Assembly (NCBI RefSeq): GCF_030123405.1
Contig: NZ_CP126110.1
Location: forward strand, 3,348,001-3,412,000
Direction: 5' to 3'
Origin: Neobacillus sp. WH10
GTDB lineage: Bacteria > Bacillota > Bacilli > Bacillales > Cytobacillaceae
DNA length: 64,000 bases
A program made the translations under genes and the position numbers. Positions 43,841 through 52,911 of this stretch are shown one piece after another. The notes under the pieces were generated by a model that saw nothing but the letters and a program-made list of their open reading frames with translations, searched no databases and was not told the origin of the DNA. Each line of letters opens with the position of its first letter. Position 1 is the first letter of the stretch.

Positions 43841-44437
43841 ATGAAAAAAAGCTTATTTGTTATTGGAACCCTCATATTTAGTTTGTATTTATCTGGTTGT
43901 GCAACTAATAATGCTAATGATGATGTCGCCTACCGTAATCAAAATACAACAGAACCAACGAGGGTAAATTATAATACCCCTAATACCGGTGGACCTGCAA
44001 TCACAGGTGTGGATACAAGCGACCGGAGATATGATGATCGAAATCGAGACAACGTTATGAATGTCCCTAATGATAATCGAAATAATGTTGGAACCAATCA
44101 AACAAAAATTAGAATTGCTGATAAAGCAGCAGATAAGGTAACTGACTTGCACGAAGTTGACAGAGCGAATATCCTTGTAACTGAAAATAATGCTTTCGTT
44201 GCAGCAAAGCTAGATCCTTCATCACGTAATGAATTAACAACAGATATCGAGAATAAAATTTCTCGAGCAGTTAAATCAGTCGACTCTGATATCGACAATG
44301 TTTATGTATCAGTTAACCCAGATTTTTATGATCAAATGAATGACTATGCAAACGATATTAGAAATGGAAAACCGGTTTCCGGATTCTTCAATGAGTTTTC
44401 AGATACCATCACAAAAGTTTTCCCAAATGCTCGGTAA
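43841..44437 (+). CDS. yhcN: YhcN/YlaJ family sporulation lipoprotein
   Basis: A 198-residue lipoprotein (lipobox LSGC, Cys at about 20) with an Asn/Arg/Asp-rich linker (about 25-90) and the YhcN/YlaJ domain (about 90-185): IADKAADKVTDLHEVDRANILVTENNAFVAAKL and SDIDNVYVSVNPDF. Members sit in the inner spore membrane and are sigma-G controlled in B. subtilis. ATG behind AAGGAGTG. A strong terminator follows. No clear sigma-G box identified. Confidence 0.9.
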   Translation: MKKSLFVIGTLIFSLYLSGCATNNANDDVAYRNQNTTEPTRVNYNTPNTGGPAITGVDTSDRRYDDRNRDNVMNVPNDNRNNVGTNQTKIRIADKAADKVTDLHEVDRANILVTENNAFVAAKLDPSSRNELTTDIENKISRAVKSVDSDIDNVYVSVNPDFYDQMNDYANDIRNGKPVSGFFNEFSDTITKVFPNAR

Positions 44438-44471
44438 TTGTTAAGGTAGTCATAAAAAGACTCACTACAAA

Positions 44472-44536
44472 GTGGAAAGGGGGTGCCCCCATAAATGGAG
44501 GTCTGACCCTTTCCACATGCTTTTATTTTTTTATTT
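44472..44536 (+). terminator. terminator of the yhcN-like gene
   Basis: GTGGAAAGGG / CCCTTTCCAC perfect 10-bp arms with a structured loop, followed by CTTTTATTTTTTTATTTT. Confidence 0.85.
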
Positions 44537-44546
44537 TCCAATTTAA

Positions 44547-44578
44547 AAAAGACTGCAGGCCTCGCCTTACAGTCTTTT
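44547..44578 (-). terminator. terminator of the DUF6501-like gene
   Basis: AAAAGACTG / CAGTCTTTT stem with T run on the minus strand, directly after the stop codon at 44582. Confidence 0.8.
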
Positions 44579-44581
44579 GGA

Positions 44582-44794
44582 TTAAACATCTTGAAAATAT
44601 TCCTTGTAAAACCCGCCTATTTTTTCGGTATTGTCAATGATGTAATAAAACTCTTCTGTTTCATTTTTAACATCATAAATGTTACCAACTGTTAAAGCGT
44701 TATTTACAAGATATTTTTTTGCATCCGTATGAACGCATTTTACTTTTTTAACTGTTTCCCGATCTCGCCAAGTCATATGAATCATTGCTGCCAT
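44582..44794 (-). CDS. DUF6501-like small protein (70 aa)
   Basis: A 70-residue soluble protein with MIHMTWRDRETVKKVKCVHT and a C-terminal IIDNTEKIGGFYKEYFQDV, matching what I recall of the DUF6501 family of Bacillaceae. AAAGGAACG lies 3 nt from the first ATG (44794) and 12 nt from the second (44785), so the start is ambiguous by three codons. Function unknown. Confidence 0.7.
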   Translation of the reverse strand: MAAMIHMTWRDRETVKKVKCVHTDAKKYLVNNALTVGNIYDVKNETEEFYYIIDNTEKIGGFYKEYFQDV

Positions 44795-44886
44795 CGTTCC
44801 TTTCAGTATTGTCTATGTACTAGTATAATCAATACTGCGGGTGATGCGCAACAATATCTATCTCCTTCTTTACTTAATGTAGAATG

Positions 44887-46524
44887 TTATTTCTTTACTA
44901 GTTCTAACGCTTTTTCCTTAAGACGGAATTTTTGAATTTTCCCTGAGGCAGTCATTGGATAAGCATCAGTAAATTCAATGTAACGAGGAATCTTATGTTT
45001 GGAAATCTTCCCTTTGCAAAAATTCCTTATTTCTTCTGCATCAGCCGTTTCACCCTCTTTTAAAATAATCCAAGCCATTACTTCTTCTCCATATTTTTTA
45101 TCTGGAATCCCAATAACCTGGATATCAAGAACTTTCGGATGGGCATAAAGAAATTCTTCGATTTCTCGAGGATAAATATTTTCCCCCCCTCGAATGATCA
45201 TATCTTTTAACCGCCCGGTAATTTTACAATAACCATTTTCATCCATGACAGCTAAATCACCTGTATGCAGCCAACCATCTGAATCAATGGCCTCACCTGT
45301 GGCGGACATATTTTTGTAATACCCTTTCATGACATGATATCCTCTTGTACAAAGCTCCCCCTGCACACCGAATTCAACTTCTCTATCTGTTCCAGGTTCG
45401 ACGATTTTCACTTCCACGTTTGGCAATGGTTTACCAACTGTTTCAACACGTAACTCAATCGGATCATCAGTCCTTGTTTGCATGATAACTGGAGATGATT
45501 CTGTTTGACCATAGGCGATGGTTATTTCTGTGGCCCCCATTTTTTCAATGACTGCCTTCATTACCTCAATCGGGCAGTTTGATCCCGCCATAATTCCTGT
45601 CCGTAATGTTGAAAGGTCATAGTTTTCAAAATCAGGATCATTTAATTCGGCAATAAACATCGTTGGAACACCATGGAGCCCTGTACACTTTTCATCTTGA
45701 ACTGTTTGTAAAACTTTTTTCGGGTTGAATTCCTGGACTGGTACCATTGTGGCCCCAACTGAAACACACGCCATCGTTCCAAGGACACATCCAAAGCAAT
45801 GAAAAAACGGAACAGGAATACAAAGCCTGTCAACCACTGTCAACTTCATACAGCTCGCAATATTAAAGCCATTATTAACGATATTGTTATGAGTAAGCAT
45901 AACCCCTTTTGGGAACCCGGTTGTCCCAGAGGTATACTGCATATTAATGACATCATCTGGTTCAAGGGATTCCATTCGTTCATTTAAATCCTCATCTGGA
46001 ACTATTTCTCCAAGCATAACAATATCATTCCAAGAAAATGTGCCAGGATACCTTTTATCCCCTAGGACGATGACATTTTTAAGATAAGGCAAACGGCTGC
46101 TTTTTAACTTTCCAGGTTCTGACGTCTTCAATTCTGGAACAATTTCATAAATCATATCGATATAGGAGGCATCCTTCCAAGTATCCATTAATATTATCGT
46201 TGTTGTATCAGATTGTTTTAAAAGATATTCGAGTTCAGCTGTACGGTAGTTTGTGTTAACTGTTACGAGAACCGCACCCATTTTACCTGTAGCAAATTGG
46301 GTTATCAGCCATTCAGGGGTGTTTGTCGACCAAGCAGCAAGTTGTTCTCCTTTGTCAATTCCAAGCTTCATTAATCCTTTAGCAGCCTTTCGGCAAATAT
46401 CATCAAATTCACGATAAGTCCATCTTAAATTTCGATCTGAATATACAACTGCTGGATGATTTGGGTGTAACTCTGCTTTTTCTTCTAAAAGTTTTCCAAT
46501 GGTAACATTTAATATTGACGACAT
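44887..46524 (-). CDS. AMP-binding acyl-CoA synthetase (YngI-like)
   Basis: A 545-residue ANL-superfamily ligase that activates a carboxylic acid to its CoA thioester with ATP. The adenylation motif is MQYTSGTTGFPKGVMLTHNN; other landmarks are AYGQTESSP, DGWLHTGDLAVMDENGY and ITGRLKDMIIRGGENIYP (hinge), with catalytic Lys in MTASGKIQKFRLKE. It resembles B. subtilis YngI-type medium-chain or acetoacetate-type ligases; the substrate cannot be set by sight. ATG behind TTAGGGGGATGAATA. It stands alone, not in a beta-oxidation operon. Confidence 0.92.
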   Translation of the reverse strand: MSSILNVTIGKLLEEKAELHPNHPAVVYSDRNLRWTYREFDDICRKAAKGLMKLGIDKGEQLAAWSTNTPEWLITQFATGKMGAVLVTVNTNYRTAELEYLLKQSDTTTIILMDTWKDASYIDMIYEIVPELKTSEPGKLKSSRLPYLKNVIVLGDKRYPGTFSWNDIVMLGEIVPDEDLNERMESLEPDDVINMQYTSGTTGFPKGVMLTHNNIVNNGFNIASCMKLTVVDRLCIPVPFFHCFGCVLGTMACVSVGATMVPVQEFNPKKVLQTVQDEKCTGLHGVPTMFIAELNDPDFENYDLSTLRTGIMAGSNCPIEVMKAVIEKMGATEITIAYGQTESSPVIMQTRTDDPIELRVETVGKPLPNVEVKIVEPGTDREVEFGVQGELCTRGYHVMKGYYKNMSATGEAIDSDGWLHTGDLAVMDENGYCKITGRLKDMIIRGGENIYPREIEEFLYAHPKVLDIQVIGIPDKKYGEEVMAWIILKEGETADAEEIRNFCKGKISKHKIPRYIEFTDAYPMTASGKIQKFRLKEKALELVKK

Positions 46525-46751
46525 TATTCATCCCCCTAAGATAGATGTAAACCAAATATTCATTTTCAAACGCTTACAAAAATATGTTACCATATTTATG
46601 CGAATATTCAATATTTTTAAAATACAAGTTCTTTAACGATTTGTGACCATTTTATTAAATATGTTAAATCAGAGTTCTCAAAACCACTGAAAACCATTAC
46701 AATAATAAAAACTGAATATTTAATCCATTTTCCAAGGAGGGCATTCTCAAA

Positions 46752-46889
46752 TTGAAAATTATGAGTAACGAGCAGTTGGTAGTTTCGTATCGGGATGCAT
46801 TAAAGTCTGGAAAGGAAAAGGAATGGATTAAGATTTTAAAAGATGAAATTCAACGTCGTGGATTAAGGCCGTTTAAAAATCGTACCTAG
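46752..46889 (+). CDS. sda: Sda-family sporulation kinase inhibitor (45 aa)
   Basis: MSNEQLVVSYRDALKSGKEK...WIKILKDEIQRRGL fits the Sda family (xLSDELLxESYxKAxxxxLxxxFIxLIxxEIxRRxL), a two-helix hairpin that blocks the histidine kinases starting sporulation when DNA replication is disturbed. The most likely start is TTG 46752 (LKIMSNEQ), 11-12 nt behind GGAGGG; an ATG at 46761 is further away. I see no DnaA boxes upstream, unlike B. subtilis sda. The PAS kinase at 20784-22934 would be a natural type of target (inference). Confidence 0.7.
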   Translation: MKIMSNEQLVVSYRDALKSGKEKEWIKILKDEIQRRGLRPFKNRT

Positions 46890-46903
46890 TAACAAAACAT
46901 TTT

Positions 46904-46934
46904 AAAAACCGCTGAGATAGTTCAGCGGTTTTTC
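46904..46934 (+). terminator. terminator of the sda-like gene
   Basis: AAAAACCGCTGA / TCAGCGGTTTTT perfect 12-bp stem followed by CTG. Confidence 0.88.
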
Positions 46935-47130
46935 TGTTGCCCTTCAAACAGCAAGTATTCTAGTTCGATTTTTTCAATCAGCTATTTTTCTCTTCTACAG
47001 CTTGAACATGATCAAATTTTCAATATTTAGTCTTTTTGTACATCCCCCATTATTAGACCATATATTTCTATAAACCATCTTTATTACTATTATCATTTCA
47101 CAAAAAATCGAACCTGAAATTTGATGTAAA

Positions 47131-47155
47131 TAAAAAAAAGACCTAAGAAGGCCTT
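47131..47155 (-). terminator. mnmH terminator
   Basis: AAGGCCT / AGGTCTT stem (one wobble) followed by eight T on the minus strand, 13 bp after the stop codon. Confidence 0.8.
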
Positions 47156-47167
47156 AAAGGATGTAGA

Positions 47168-48241
47168 TTATTGTTTATTTGCTGCCAAAAAAGGTTGAAA
47201 TGATAACTCATCAAGTTTAGCTGAAATTTTTACGGCTGCGTCAATAGGATTTTCAGCAAAAATGTCAAAAAATTCACCTTCATACTCTTGCCTTGCATAG
47301 TCATAGCGCGGATCATAATATTGTTCGAGTAAAATAGTGATCATTTCTTGGTAATTCTTTTCATGAAGTGTTTCCATAAGCCTTTTTCTAATCTCAACAT
47401 CTTTCACACGCTTTAATACCTTTTCAATTCCTAAACAAATTTTATCATGGTACCAAGCCTCTTGTTCATATTTCAGTACATATTCAGATACAAGGTGCTT
47501 AACTCTTTGTTCAAGTGACGAATGAATATAAATATTAACCCCTTTAAATTTAACATCCATCAATTCCTCTGGTTGAACCGCTTTTCCAATTCGTTTGCTT
47601 TCAGCCTCAACAAGAAAATACTCGCTCTCCTTTATTTCCTGTAATCCCTTATATAACAGGGAATCAAAGGTCTTTTGGTTATGACCATCTCCAAGGCCTA
47701 TCGTTCCAAATATCGACCCCCGATGGCCTGCCATTTCTTCCAGATCAAGAACAGGATATCCCCTCTTTTCCAGTATTTTTAATACTTCAGTCTTACCAAC
47801 ACCTGTCATCCCATGAAGGACAACCGCTTGATTAGGAATATTAGTTGGAATTTTTTCAAGGATATAATGACGGTATTCTTTATAGCCACCAAGTAAACGC
47901 CATGCATAAATACCGGCAAATTCTAAAAAAGTCACTACCGCTTTACTGCGCATTCCGCCACGCCAACAGTGGATGACTAATTCACCACTTCTTTGATAGG
48001 ATTTTATTGTCTTTAAAAGCACAGGGATTTTTGGTGAAACAAATTCCATCGCTTTCCATTTGGCCGCTGCCTGCCCTTCGTGCTTGTAAATAGTTCCAAC
48101 TTCTTGCCGTTCTTCATCTGAAAATAAAGGAACATTGATGGCTCCTGGAATTGCGCCATCATTAAACTCAATCGGTGAACGAATATCAATGATAATCGGT
48201 TCCTTTAATTTAAAAAGTTCTTCAACAGTTATTTCCTTCAT
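47168..48241 (-). CDS. mnmH: tRNA 2-selenouridine synthase (MnmH/SelU/YbbB)
   Basis: A 357-residue enzyme that replaces sulfur with selenium at the wobble 2-thiouridine of tRNAs for Lys, Glu and Gln, using selenophosphate. An N-terminal rhodanese domain (about 1-125) has the active Cys92 in VIHCWRGGMRS; a P-loop domain follows, with HGMTGVGKTE (about 143-152) and LDLEEMAGHRGSIFG, the family hallmark. Length matches YbbB (about 350-365). ATG behind TAGGAGCG. Together with the UGA-containing formate dehydrogenase it implies a working SelD elsewhere in the genome. Confidence 0.95.
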   Translation of the reverse strand: MKEITVEELFKLKEPIIIDIRSPIEFNDGAIPGAINVPLFSDEERQEVGTIYKHEGQAAAKWKAMEFVSPKIPVLLKTIKSYQRSGELVIHCWRGGMRSKAVVTFLEFAGIYAWRLLGGYKEYRHYILEKIPTNIPNQAVVLHGMTGVGKTEVLKILEKRGYPVLDLEEMAGHRGSIFGTIGLGDGHNQKTFDSLLYKGLQEIKESEYFLVEAESKRIGKAVQPEELMDVKFKGVNIYIHSSLEQRVKHLVSEYVLKYEQEAWYHDKICLGIEKVLKRVKDVEIRKRLMETLHEKNYQEMITILLEQYYDPRYDYARQEYEGEFFDIFAENPIDAAVKISAKLDELSFQPFLAANKQ

Positions 48242-48303
48242 AACATTACGCTCCTAAAAAAAATAATCATATCCGTGCAAATCAATATCTATAAAAAACA
48301 AAC

Positions 48304-48329
48304 AAAACTTCCACTACTGGAAGTTTCAT
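48304..48329. repeat. hairpin in the mnmH-trpA spacer
   Basis: AAACTTCC / GGAAGTTT, an 8-bp stem with a 6-nt loop in the 253-bp spacer. The T content does not favour either strand clearly; it may be in the 5' region of mnmH. Nothing else seen in this spacer apart from the trp terminator. Confidence 0.45.
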
Positions 48330-48460
48330 GCGAAAGATATTTCATCATAAAAAAACGATTGTCATGCGTTTTTTCACTTGATAAGTATATACATATTATA
48401 AAGAAGATAACCGTTCATATCAAGAAAATGAAGATCCTAGTCATGATTAAACACCAAAAA

Positions 48461-48488
48461 GTCTACTTCAACAGACTGAAGTAGACGT
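48461..48488 (-). terminator. trp operon terminator
   Basis: GTCTACTTC / GAAGTAGAC 9-bp stem, followed by TTTTTGG on the minus strand, just after trpA. Confidence 0.88.
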
Positions 48489-48494
48489 TAACAG

Positions 48495-49280
48495 TTAACC
48501 TAGTTTTGTTTTATGTTTGTAACTAAACATTAATTTTTCCATATCGCTAATACGATTTTGTTCAAATAAATCAACAATTTTACTGCCAACGATGACCCCA
48601 TCACAGTAGTTGGTTAGGTCAGCTATTTGCTCTTCATTCGAAATACCAAATCCAGCCATCACGGGAATTGGGCTTACTTTTTTTACCGTTTTTAAAAATT
48701 TGTATAAATCTGTGTCGTATTTATTTCTCTCCCCTGTTATCCCCTTTACGGTAACAGTATATAAAAATCCTTTCCCTTTGCGGGAGATTACTCTAATTCG
48801 CTCGATTGGTGTTGTAAGTGTAACAAGTCGAATAAGTTCAACTTGTGCTTCCTCAAGCTGTTGCGTTATAATATCCTCTTCCTCAATCGGCAGATCAGGA
48901 ATAATACAACCATCTACCCCTGCCTTTCGGATCTCCTGGACAAATTTTTCTATACCATAAGAATAAATAGGATTTATATAAGACATAAGGAGGATAGGAA
49001 TAGAAATAATCTCCCTTGCTTTTTCTAGTTCTGCAACGATCCCCTTTAATGTCGTACCATTTTCAAGTGCTCGTAGCCCAGCCCGTTGAATGGTTGGTCC
49101 ATCTGCTACAGGATCGGAAAAAGGAACCCCGACCTCAATTGCAGCAGCACCGAACCTCTCAAGCAATGACATCCGGTCAACTAAGGACTCTAACCCTCCA
49201 TCTCCCGCCATTATGTAGGGAATGAAGGCTTTCTTGTTATTTTCCTTTAATAATGAAAAGGTTTGTTCAAAACGGTTCAT
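48495..49280 (-). CDS. trpA: tryptophan synthase alpha chain
   Basis: A 261-residue TIM-barrel enzyme that cleaves indole-3-glycerol phosphate to indole and glyceraldehyde 3-phosphate, passing indole to TrpB. Catalytic Glu is in AAIEVGVPFSDPVADGPTIQ and Asp in VDGCIIPDLPIEEE; the phosphate site is GFGISNEEQ and GVIVGSKIVD. The preferred ATG (49278-49280, MNRFEQTF) has GGGAG at 8 nt; two earlier start codons lie within or upstream of that site. Last gene of trpEGDCFBA; its frame overlaps the 3' end of trpB. Confidence 0.95.
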   Translation of the reverse strand: MNRFEQTFSLLKENNKKAFIPYIMAGDGGLESLVDRMSLLERFGAAAIEVGVPFSDPVADGPTIQRAGLRALENGTTLKGIVAELEKAREIISIPILLMSYINPIYSYGIEKFVQEIRKAGVDGCIIPDLPIEEEDIITQQLEEAQVELIRLVTLTTPIERIRVISRKGKGFLYTVTVKGITGERNKYDTDLYKFLKTVKKVSPIPVMAGFGISNEEQIADLTNYCDGVIVGSKIVDLFEQNRISDMEKLMFSYKHKTKLG

Positions 49281-50481
49281 GTTCATTTCTCCCTTCAAAC
49301 CAAGATTTCACAGTTTCCACATCTTTATCACCACGGCCAGACAAACATACAACGATACTTTGTGTATCTTTCATTTCGGCAGCAAGCTTAATCGCATAGG
49401 CAACGGCATGGGCGCTTTCAAGTGCTGGAATGATTCCTTCAAGCTTTGATAAAAGTTTAAACGCGTCCAAGGCTTCATGATCTGTAATAGAATAATAGCT
49501 TGCCCTTCCGATATCCTTTAGATAGCTGTGTTCCGGTCCTACGCCTGGATAATCAAGTCCGGCAGAAATAGAATGGGCTTCTTGAATTTGACCATCTTCG
49601 GTTTGCAATACATGCATTAAGGCGCCATGCAAAACTCCTGGTCTACCTTTTGTTAACGAAGCGGCATGAAAATCGGTTTCGACCCCAGCACCTGCAGCTT
49701 CTACCCCATATAAATTTACCTCCTCATCCTCAATAAAGGGATAAAACATCCCTATCGCATTGCTCCCGCCACCAATACAGGCAACCACTGCGTCTGGAAG
49801 GCTAGCTTCCCGAGCAAGAAATTGTTCCTTTGTTTCCTTGCCAATCACACTTTGGAAGTCTCTTACCATTACCGGAAAGGGATGCGGACCCATGACAGAT
49901 CCTAATAAATAGTGAGTATCATCAACATTGGCTACCCAGTATCTTAATGCTTCGTTGACTGCATCCTTTAAAGTGGCACTGCCTGAAGTCACGCCAACAA
50001 CCTTAGCACCCAATAATTCCATTCGAAAGACATTTAATGCCTGCCGTTTAATGTCTTCCTCACCCATAAAAATGATGCAATCGAGATTTAATAAGGCGCA
50101 AACAGTTGCAGTCGCCACACCATGCTGTCCTGCACCCGTTTCAGCAACAATTCTTCTCTTCCCCATCCTAACCGCAAGCAATGCTTGACCAATGGCGTTG
50201 TTGATTTTATGGGCTCCTGTATGGTTCAAATCTTCTCTTTTAAGAAAAATATTTGCTCCGCCTGCATGTTTCGTTAGGTTTTCTGCAAAATATAGTGGGG
50301 TCTCTCTCCCGACATACTCTTTTAGCAATCTTGTCATCTCTACTTGAAAAGCACGGTCCTTTTTTACTTCTTCATACGCTTCATTTAGTTCAATGACAGC
50401 CTTCATTAAAGTTTCTGGTACAAATCTCCCCCCAAAAATTCCGAAATGTCCTTTCTCATTTGGTAATGTATAGGTGCTCAT
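49267..50481 (-). CDS. trpB: tryptophan synthase beta chain
   Basis: A 404-residue PLP enzyme that condenses indole with serine to tryptophan. The PLP lysine is in REDLNHTGAHKINNAIGQ, the phosphate loop is CIGGGSNAIGMF, and GGRFVPETLMKAV marks the N-terminus. This is the classical TrpB1 type. ATG behind TTTAGGAGGGAATGTAA; the start lies 26 bp inside trpF, suggesting coupled translation. Confidence 0.97.
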   Translation of the reverse strand: MSTYTLPNEKGHFGIFGGRFVPETLMKAVIELNEAYEEVKKDRAFQVEMTRLLKEYVGRETPLYFAENLTKHAGGANIFLKREDLNHTGAHKINNAIGQALLAVRMGKRRIVAETGAGQHGVATATVCALLNLDCIIFMGEEDIKRQALNVFRMELLGAKVVGVTSGSATLKDAVNEALRYWVANVDDTHYLLGSVMGPHPFPVMVRDFQSVIGKETKEQFLAREASLPDAVVACIGGGSNAIGMFYPFIEDEEVNLYGVEAAGAGVETDFHAASLTKGRPGVLHGALMHVLQTEDGQIQEAHSISAGLDYPGVGPEHSYLKDIGRASYYSITDHEALDAFKLLSKLEGIIPALESAHAVAYAIKLAAEMKDTQSIVVCLSGRGDKDVETVKSWFEGRNEHEPF

Positions 50482-51097
50482 TTACATTCCCTCCTAAAGT
50501 TTTCACCTTTTCAATAAATTCTTTTATTTTTACTAAATCCTTTATTCCATCTGTTTCAACACCGGAGCTTACATCCACCATATAGGGATTAATTATTTTT
50601 ATCGCCTGTTCCACATTACTCACTTGTAAACCACCTGCGAGAATGACTTTTTTTTCTTCTAAAAGTGCAGCATTTACTTCATTCCAATCAAATGCTTTAC
50701 CATTTCCCCCCCGATATTTTCCTTTTGGTCCATCAAGTAAAATATACTCCGATGGAAATTGATTAAAGACAGCTAAACCATCATTACTTTGAAAGCTTAT
50801 AGCTTTAATTATGGGTAATGAAATCAACTCACTGAATGAAGGGGATTCATCCCCATGTAATTGGATATGTGTTAATCCGACAATTGAGGCAATCCTTTCA
50901 ACTTCTTCCCTTGATTCATTTACAAATACGCCAACCTTTAATACTTCTGGCGGTAAAAAAGAAACAATTTCTTTTGCCTTTCCGATCGATACCTTTCGCT
51001 TACTTTCAGCAAACACAAAACCTATGGCATCTGCACCATAACGTGCGGCCGCAATGGCTGTATGAACATCCGTTATTCCACAAATTTTCACTTTCAT
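50456..51097 (-). CDS. trpF: phosphoribosylanthranilate isomerase
   Basis: A 213-residue TIM-barrel isomerase. It starts MKVKICGITDVHTAIAAARY (catalytic Cys in KICG) and carries catalytic Asp in LLDGPKGKYRGGNGKAFDW; VDVSSGVETDGIKD closes the phosphate site. The ATG overlaps the trpC stop codon as ATGA, so translation is probably coupled. Length matches the family. Confidence 0.95.
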   Translation of the reverse strand: MKVKICGITDVHTAIAAARYGADAIGFVFAESKRKVSIGKAKEIVSFLPPEVLKVGVFVNESREEVERIASIVGLTHIQLHGDESPSFSELISLPIIKAISFQSNDGLAVFNQFPSEYILLDGPKGKYRGGNGKAFDWNEVNAALLEEKKVILAGGLQVSNVEQAIKIINPYMVDVSSGVETDGIKDLVKIKEFIEKVKTLGGNVNEHLYITK

Positions 51098-51885
51098 TGT
51101 TTTGCTCCTTCTTGAAGCAGCTGGCGAAGGTCAAAAAAGGCTTTTTTCACATCAGGACTAGTCATAAAGGCTTCTCCTACTAAAATTCCATTTGCACCGG
51201 CATTTCTAACACGCACAGCATCCCTTTGATGGTGGATTCCACTCTCGCTAATAAGATAAGCACCAGACTTTTTTACTGTTGATGCCAAAGTTTCGGTCAC
51301 ATCTAGTGATACTTGGAAGGTTTTTAAATCCCGATTATTGACGCCAATTAGCAATGCATTAGTTTTAAGAGCCCTTTCTAGTTCTTCCTGATTATGAACC
51401 TCTACCAAAACCTCAAGGCCTTTTTCTTTAGCGTAAAGGTATAACTCGCTTAATTGATATTCTTCCAGCGCTGCGACAATTAACAAAATCAAATCCGCTC
51501 CATTTGCTGCGGCTGTATCAATTTGCAGCGGATCGATGATAAAGTCCTTACAAAGAATAGGCAGGTCAACAGTCTCGCGAACTTTTCGTAAATCAGAAAA
51601 TGCCCCTTTAAAAAAAGTTTGATCTGTTAACACAGAGATGGCCGATGCACCACATTCTTGATAAATGGCAGCATGCATAGACGGTTCAACTCCGTTGTTG
51701 ATAATTCCTTTTGATGGAGAAGCGCGTTTAAATTCAGCTATAATCGATAATTCATTCGCATCTTGCAGCTTCTGAATAAAGGACCTTTTTGTGTATTTTA
51801 TTTGTGGAATCCTTTGTTTACGTTCTTTAAGAAGAATAACCTCTTTCTTCTTTTGTTCAATGATCCGTTCTAGAATTGTTTCCAT
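51094..51885 (-). CDS. trpC: indole-3-glycerol phosphate synthase
   Basis: A 263-residue TIM-barrel enzyme, monofunctional (not fused to TrpF). Family landmarks: IAEFKRASPSKGIIN with catalytic Lys, LPILCKDFIIDPLQI, VLVEVHNQEELERAL, and LISESGIHHQRDAVRV. Start ATG directly after the trpD stop codon (TAA-ATG), with GAGAGAGG upstream. Fifth step of the Trp pathway. Confidence 0.96.
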   Translation of the reverse strand: METILERIIEQKKKEVILLKERKQRIPQIKYTKRSFIQKLQDANELSIIAEFKRASPSKGIINNGVEPSMHAAIYQECGASAISVLTDQTFFKGAFSDLRKVRETVDLPILCKDFIIDPLQIDTAAANGADLILLIVAALEEYQLSELYLYAKEKGLEVLVEVHNQEELERALKTNALLIGVNNRDLKTFQVSLDVTETLASTVKKSGAYLISESGIHHQRDAVRVRNAGANGILVGEAFMTSPDVKKAFFDLRQLLQEGAKQ

Positions 51886-52911
51886 TTATATCGCCTCTCT
51901 CCTGTCTGCTCGTGATTTTTCAATGAGAGCTGTTAATTTTTCATACGCTGCACCAGTATCAATCGATTCTTTTGCCAATTCAATACCTTCTTTAATGGAG
52001 TAAGCTTTTCCTGCAGTAAAAATTCCGATTCCTGCATTGAGTACTACCGTATCTCGATGGGCCCCTTTACCCCCTTTTAAGACTTTAACAAGGATTTCTC
52101 CATTTTCTTTCGAATCTCCGCCTTTTATACAACAGTTATCAAATTGTGGGAGGTTCATTTCTTCAGGATAAAATGAATGATTTGTAATGCTTCCATCCTC
52201 CAAAAGACTAAAGTGGTTTTCCCCTTGAAGAGAAGCCTCATCCATTAAGCCGGCTCCATTTATCACTACAGCCCGTTTACGGCCAAGCTTTTGCAGAACT
52301 TCTGCAAACACATTTACTAAATCCCTGCGATAAATACCGAGTAATTGGTAGTCCAGGTCAATTGGGTTTGTTAAAGGACCGATAAAATTAAAAATAGTTG
52401 GGATCTTCAATTGTTGTCGGACGGCCATGATCTTTTTTAATTTTGGATGAACATGTGGAGCGAATAAAAAGGCTACACCAATTTCCTCTAGGATTTCTTC
52501 AGTTCTTTCTGCCGATAAACTTAAATTTACCCCTAGGTGCTCAAGTACATCGGCACTTCCCGTTTTACTCGAAATACTCCTATTACCATGCTTTGCAACA
52601 GGGATGCCAGATCCTGCGATAACAAAAGCAGATGTAGTACTCACATTAAAGCTAGATGAACCATCTCCACCAGTCCCACAATTATCAAGAACATTCGGGA
52701 ATTTTCGATTAAATGTCAATGTATTATCCTTCAATGCCTTCACAATCCCGGCAATTTCTTCGACAGTTTCTCCTTTTGATTTTAATCCCATTAAAAAAGC
52801 AGCAATTTCTGATTCTGAAACATCTTCCCCTAAGATTAAATCTACAGCATCTTTCATTTGCTTTTCAGAAAATGATTGTCCTTCAGCTAACAGGAGTAAT
52901 AAATTCTTCAT
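51886..52911 (-). CDS. trpD: anthranilate phosphoribosyltransferase
   Basis: A 341-residue enzyme joining anthranilate and PRPP. The glycine-rich PRPP site is DNCGTGGDGSSSFNVSTTSA, followed by KHGNRSISSKTGSADVLE, both highly conserved. It overlaps the 3' end of trpG by 29 bp. ATG behind AAAGGAAGAAGACAA. Confidence 0.97.
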   Translation of the reverse strand: MKNLLLLLAEGQSFSEKQMKDAVDLILGEDVSESEIAAFLMGLKSKGETVEEIAGIVKALKDNTLTFNRKFPNVLDNCGTGGDGSSSFNVSTTSAFVIAGSGIPVAKHGNRSISSKTGSADVLEHLGVNLSLSAERTEEILEEIGVAFLFAPHVHPKLKKIMAVRQQLKIPTIFNFIGPLTNPIDLDYQLLGIYRRDLVNVFAEVLQKLGRKRAVVINGAGLMDEASLQGENHFSLLEDGSITNHSFYPEEMNLPQFDNCCIKGGDSKENGEILVKVLKGGKGAHRDTVVLNAGIGIFTAGKAYSIKEGIELAKESIDTGAAYEKLTALIEKSRADRREAI

